Shown here: one piece after another, positions 61,056 to 64,000 of the stretch
Layout of the letters: each line of letters begins with the position of its first letter
How positions within the stretch are numbered: the stretch's first letter is position 1
NCBI GenBank assembly: GCA_040510375.1
Contig: JBEVJC010000033.1
Span: 112,479 to 176,478 of the forward strand
Direction of reading: 5' to 3'
Origin: JBEVJC01 sp040510375
GTDB taxonomy: Bacteria; Bacteroidota; Bacteroidia; Chitinophagales; Chitinophagaceae
DNA length: 64,000 bases
The notes under the pieces: generated by a model
What the model was told of the DNA's origin: nothing
The model's database searches: none
The model's input: the letters and a program-made list of their open reading frames with translations, nothing else
Translations under genes and position numbers: made by a program

Positions 61056-61238
61056 ATGTCAGACAAAAATAAAGACCCGAAGGAAAATCCGCCAAAGGAT
61101 TCGAAAGACAATACCGACCCGCAGGAAAAAATGGAAGGCCCTATTTCCTCCATTATGCAGAATATCAAGGAAAGTGGTGAGAAAGGGGACAAGGTATCCA
61201 AGGAAGAGGCCGACCGTAAACAGGATGAAAACAAATAG
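61056..61238 (+). CDS. Small highly charged, probably disordered protein
   Basis: 60 residues, almost all hydrophilic (Lys, Glu, Asp, Asn, Pro), with one possible amphipathic helix (ISSIMQNIKESGEKGDKV). The ATG follows an AT-rich leader typical here. I do not recognise a family. Composition like that of small Bacteroidota stress or hydrophilin-type proteins supports a real gene, but evidence is modest. Confidence 0.5.
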   Translation: MSDKNKDPKENPPKDSKDNTDPQEKMEGPISSIMQNIKESGEKGDKVSKEEADRKQDENK

Positions 61239-61278
61239 GGATTATTCTTAGATTTGATCTGTATCAAAACCAACAGTT

Positions 61279-61731
61279 ATGATCCGGATGATTTTCCCTC
61301 TGTTCCTGATGGTGCTTTGTTCAACAGTTATGGCACAGAAGGCACCATTTAATAAGTCACTTGCCGATTCACTGGGAGCAGATGAGTATGGTATGAAGAT
61401 GTATTCGCTGGTGATTCTTAAAACAGGAGATTTTAAAACAACGGACAAACAGGTTCTTGATAGTTTGTTCAGGGGACATATGCAAAATATCAGCCGCCTC
61501 TCCAAAGCCGGTAAACTTGTTGTTGCAGGGCCATTGGGGGAGAATAAAAATAATTACCGGGGCATTTTCATTTTTACATCCCCGACACCTGAGGAAGCAA
61601 AGGCATTGGTAGATTCAGACCCGGCGGTGAAGGCCGGATTATTTGATGTGGAGATTTATCCATGGTATGGGTCTGCCGCATTACCGCTCTACCTTGGTTT
61701 TCATGAAACCATTGAACAGAAGAAACCTTAG
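61279..61731 (+). CDS. Secreted YCII-like domain protein
   Basis: 150 residues with a signal peptide ending CSTVMAQKA. The domain YSLVILKTGDF, then HMQNISRLSKAGKLVVAGPLGE and FIFTSPTPEEAKALVDSDPAVKAGLFDVEIYPWYG matches the YciI fold (His in HMQNI and Asp in DSDP are the typical pair). Such proteins are ferredoxin-like dimers of unclear function. Export is a variation seen in Bacteroidota. Confidence 0.85.
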   Translation: MIRMIFPLFLMVLCSTVMAQKAPFNKSLADSLGADEYGMKMYSLVILKTGDFKTTDKQVLDSLFRGHMQNISRLSKAGKLVVAGPLGENKNNYRGIFIFTSPTPEEAKALVDSDPAVKAGLFDVEIYPWYGSAALPLYLGFHETIEQKKP

Positions 61732-61852
61732 AGGATACCTGGAGAGCATTGGATCCTCTGAAACCGGTATCGAATACTGCTCGATCGGTAAATACGAATT
61801 AAACTTGTTAATGAATCCAGCGGGCAAACGCTTTTCAATTGCCGAAGCTTAT

Positions 61853-62374
61853 TCAATTGACTGGCTCAAATTTCCCCAGCTGATCGCTGATACTATCAGC
61901 TTGTTTTTCTTTCAGCTTATAAATTAGTTTACCAGCAGAAGAATTTATTACTATTGATTTAATCGGATTAATCCGGAGTTGCCGGAGTGCAGGTCCGGAC
62001 AGCCGGTAAAAGGATGATATAAAACATCCGTAATCACTGGCGGCGCGGCGCGACTCCTGCATATTGATGCTGGTAAGCGTTATGAGATTACCATCTTCCA
62101 GTTCAATGATGGCAGCTGCGCCCTCATCAATAGTCATAATACTGGTGCGGCCGGTCTGGATCGACAGCGCCAGCAGAAATCCATTTTTACTTTTATAAAC
62201 TGCACTTTTGAGTATTTCGCCTACGGCATTTTTTCCGCCGGGACTTACATAAATTTTCTCATATTTTGTGGACCAGGTAGTATCACCTGATTTGCCGGTC
62301 TCTACTTTCAACTTTTTTTGGGCAGTCAGTTGCAGTGCAGGCAACAGCAATAAAAGCAGGCAGGCAGGTTTCAT
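61853..62374 (-). CDS. Secreted protein of unknown function
   Basis: 173 residues with a signal peptide (LLLLLLPALQLTAQKK). The mature part has beta strands (IYVSPGGKNAVGEILKSAVYKSKNGFLLALSIQTG) and a C-terminal helix. No recognised family; the arrangement resembles proteins that have a substituted periplasmic beta-sandwich. It converges with the YCII gene and lies 23 bp after the SDR gene on the same strand, so it may be co-transcribed with it. Confidence 0.7.
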   Translation of the reverse strand: MKPACLLLLLLPALQLTAQKKLKVETGKSGDTTWSTKYEKIYVSPGGKNAVGEILKSAVYKSKNGFLLALSIQTGRTSIMTIDEGAAAIIELEDGNLITLTSINMQESRRAASDYGCFISSFYRLSGPALRQLRINPIKSIVINSSAGKLIYKLKEKQADSISDQLGKFEPVN

Positions 62375-62397
62375 ATAAAAAGTTTAGGTTCGAAAAA

Positions 62398-63192
62398 TTA
62401 AAGGATCGACCGGATGAGGCCACCTTCCACACGGATGGCTGCACCGTTTGTTGCCGAAGCCAGTGGACTCACATAATAGGTAACTGTATGTGCCACCTCA
62501 TCCACTGTGGCGAAACGGTTCAGTAAGGAAGTCGGCCGCATATCACTGAAAAAATCTTTTTCTACTTCTGCAATGGTGATATTCTTTGTTCGGGATAAAT
62601 CTTTCAGGAAGGTTTCTACTCCCTGCGAACGGGTTGGTCCGGGAAGGATGGTATTAACGGTGACACCAGTACCCTTTGTCATTTCAGCGAGTCCACGTGC
62701 TACAGCAATCTGGGCTGTCTTGGTCATACCATAATGAATCATTTCTTCCGGGATAAATACACCTGATTCACTGGAAATGAAAATTATCCTTCCCCAGTTC
62801 CTGCCAATCATTTGTGGAAGTAATGCCCTTGACAACCGGACTCCGCTCATTACATTAACATCGAAAAAGCGGAACCAGTCTTCATCGGGAATGTCCACGA
62901 ATGCCTTCGGTTCAAAGATCCCTGCGTTATTGACGAGGATGTCCACCACCGGCAGTGAACTGATCAGGGCGTTAACCTCATCCACCTTCGAAAAATCTGC
63001 TACAATCCCGGATACATTTGCCCCGGGCACGATGGATTTCAGGTTGACAATAGCTGTATCTATATTTGACTGGGTGCGACCGTTAATGATTACTTTGACG
63101 CCTTCCTGGAGCAGGCTCTGCGCTATGGCAAAACCAATACCTGCCGTGGATCCGCTTACAAAAGCGGTTTTATTTTTTAATTGAAGATCCAT
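62398..63192 (-). CDS. Short-chain dehydrogenase/reductase
   Basis: 264 residues from ATG 63192 (MDLQLKNKTAFVSGS); the longer frame to 63261 overlaps the upstream gene and adds nothing family-like. NAD(P)-binding SGSTAGIGFAIAQSL, structural NNAG (DILVNNAGIFEPKA), catalytic Ser in IIFISSESG, and Tyr/Lys in HYGMTKTAQIAVA. The NG-R-TQ region after strand 2 suggests NADP. The substrate is unknown. It is preceded 57 bp upstream by the NagB/PIG-L gene. Confidence 0.92.
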   Translation of the reverse strand: MDLQLKNKTAFVSGSTAGIGFAIAQSLLQEGVKVIINGRTQSNIDTAIVNLKSIVPGANVSGIVADFSKVDEVNALISSLPVVDILVNNAGIFEPKAFVDIPDEDWFRFFDVNVMSGVRLSRALLPQMIGRNWGRIIFISSESGVFIPEEMIHYGMTKTAQIAVARGLAEMTKGTGVTVNTILPGPTRSQGVETFLKDLSRTKNITIAEVEKDFFSDMRPTSLLNRFATVDEVAHTVTYYVSPLASATNGAAIRVEGGLIRSIL

Positions 63193-63248
63193 AAAAAGCT
63201 TTTGCCAAAGTTCGGCAAAAATGTCCGTTTCAAGGATGAGTACGCAAT

Positions 63249-64000
63249 TCAATACTCCCACCTCACAAATGCCTCCATGGCTGCATAGTGGGTCAGTCCC
63301 AGGTCGGCATACAATTTAGCGGTAGCGGCATTCCGTTCCTCAGCCCGTTGCCAGAACTCGCGCGAGTCATTCCCCTGGAAGGGTACCATATCTTTTTGTG
63401 ACTGATGGATAAATATACCGAAGCGTTTTTTCAGTACCTGGTCGGGACTCATGGGGATAGCCATTTCTATTTCTTCAATATTCCATTCCTGCCAGGCACC
63501 TTTGTATAACCACAGCCAGCAATCGCTGATCCACCGATCACCCGCAGCCCGGATGCGGCGCAGGGCTTCCAGCACCACGTGGAAACAAACGATATGGGTG
63601 CCATGGGGATCGGCAAAGTCACCGGCGCAGAACACCTGCTGGGGTTGCACTTTTCGCAACAGTTCCATAGTGATGATTACATCCTGTTCCCCCATTGGTT
63701 TTTTTTCAATGGTGCCGGTCTCGTAAAACGGGAGGTTCATAAAATGGATGCGGTCATCGGGCAGGCCCACATACCGGCAGGTGGCAGCGGCTTCGCCGCG
63801 ACGGATCAGTCCCTTGATACTGCGGATCACGGGTGGATCTATCTGGTTGGATTTTTTAGTAGCAATAAACTGGCGGGCATTGGCCAGGATCTCGCCGGTA
63901 ACGGCGGTATTAACCCCCGCGATCTGTTGCACCCCCACGGCAAAGTCGAGATAACGGGTCACAAACTCATCGGTCACCGCGATATTACCAGAAGTCTGGT
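63249..64000 (-). CDS. Glucosamine-6-phosphate deaminase-type NagB/PIG-L protein (C-terminal part, partial)
   Basis: The minus-strand frame is open to the window edge (QTSGNIAVTDEFVTRYLDF), so the GTG at 63977 is not the start. The visible 250 residues match the C-terminal PIG-L-like half of the long (about 640-residue) glucosamine-6-phosphate deaminase-like proteins of Bacteroidota: CRYVGLPDDRIHFMNLPFYE, VFCAGDFADPHGTHIVCFHV (metal-type DPHGTH) and SDCWLWLYKGAWQEW. The NagB domain would lie beyond the edge. Deaminase activity depends on that unseen part. Confidence 0.85.
   Translation of the reverse strand, partial: QTSGNIAVTDEFVTRYLDFAVGVQQIAGVNTAVTGEILANARQFIATKKSNQIDPPVIRSIKGLIRRGEAAATCRYVGLPDDRIHFMNLPFYETGTIEKKPMGEQDVIITMELLRKVQPQQVFCAGDFADPHGTHIVCFHVVLEALRRIRAAGDRWISDCWLWLYKGAWQEWNIEEIEMAIPMSPDQVLKKRFGIFIHQSQKDMVPFQGNDSREFWQRAEERNAATAKLYADLGLTHYAAMEAFVRWEY

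Noticed and set aside
61725..61760. Inverted repeat AGAGGAT / ATCCTCT near the YCII stop.
   Set aside because: The loop is 16 bases and no T-run follows, so I do not call it a terminator.
63197..63230. Minus-strand AAACGGACATTTTTGCC upstream of the SDR gene resembles the shared promoter core.
   Set aside because: There is no second half-site 21 bp away and the position 40 bp downstream lies inside the SDR coding region, so it does not fit the promoter geometry.
1..64000. Mobile elements, CRISPR arrays, tRNA/rRNA genes, toxin-antitoxin or phage-defence genes.
   Set aside because: Looked for on both strands and not found; the repeats seen are local and not flanked by target-site duplications or transposase genes.

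Overview
The window looks like a chromosomal segment of a Bacteroidota bacterium, most likely of the order Chitinophagales (Chitinophagaceae-like). Evidence: a SusC/SusD pair with a hybrid two-component (HTCS) regulator, a type IX secretion C-terminal sorting domain, LytTR and TPR-type sensor proteins, DUF6600/DUF4136 lipoproteins, DUF1080 and Gfo/Idh/MocA exported proteins, and promoter -7 boxes of the Bacteroidota type (TAnnTTTG). The taxon is inference. I see no rRNA, tRNA, CRISPR array, insertion sequence or phage gene.

Layout. 1-4.5 kb: malonate decarboxylase operon mdcA(partial)-mdcB-mdcC-mdcDE(fused)-mdcG, followed by a porin. 5.8-15.3 kb: LytTR response regulator, a probable small RNA, a hybrid histidine kinase ending in an HPt domain, and a TolC/AcrA/AcrB-type RND efflux operon whose pump carries a repetitive proline-rich tail. 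15.3-17.4 kb, minus strand: DHA2 MFS exporter and a small outer-membrane barrel. 17.6-24.1 kb: secreted small proteins and lipoproteins, NAD-dependent formate dehydrogenase, a DUF1275 membrane protein, a DsbA-like thioredoxin-fold protein and a small conserved protein. 24.4-28.1 kb: TPR histidine kinase plus NtrC-type response regulator, translationally coupled. 28.4-30.3 kb: two alpha/beta hydrolases. 30.4-41.4 kb, minus strand: TPR adenylate/guanylate cyclase, a ~2350-residue T9SS-exported protease with hexapeptide repeats, MsrA, and an LpxR-like protein. 41.4-42.4 kb: gene-free, with two tandem ncRNA-like transcription units. 42.4-56.8 kb: a polysaccharide utilisation locus (HTCS, SusC, SusD, GH130, MFS, an unclassified secreted alpha-toroid-like protein, an esterase), probably for mannosides. 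56.9-60.9 kb, minus strand: DUF1080, Gfo/Idh/MocA, TonB-like and TPR lipoprotein genes, probably acting on 3-keto-sugars. 61-64 kb: small secreted proteins, an SDR oxidoreductase, and the C-terminal part of a NagB/PIG-L type protein running off the edge.

Two regulatory observations stand out. First, seven plus-strand promoters between 6.5 and 28.4 kb share an upstream element (core close to CGATAGTTTTTGCC) made of two half-sites exactly 21 bp apart, followed after 39-40 bp by a -7 box. Two half-sites 21 bp apart is the geometry of LytTR-family binding sites, and a LytTR regulator gene lies just upstream of the first copy. I infer a local regulon covering a small RNA, the RND pump, several envelope proteins and a hydrolase. 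The first copy sits between the LytTR gene and a hybrid kinase whose terminal HPt could feed the LytTR protein. Second, the 41.6-42.24 kb region holds two copies of a module: TTTGACATCCC, then 43 bp, then a -7 box, then a leader, a small CCC/GGG hairpin, 34 bp, and a 60-bp near-identical block ending in an intrinsic terminator. This looks like a duplicated small RNA gene with no recognised family.
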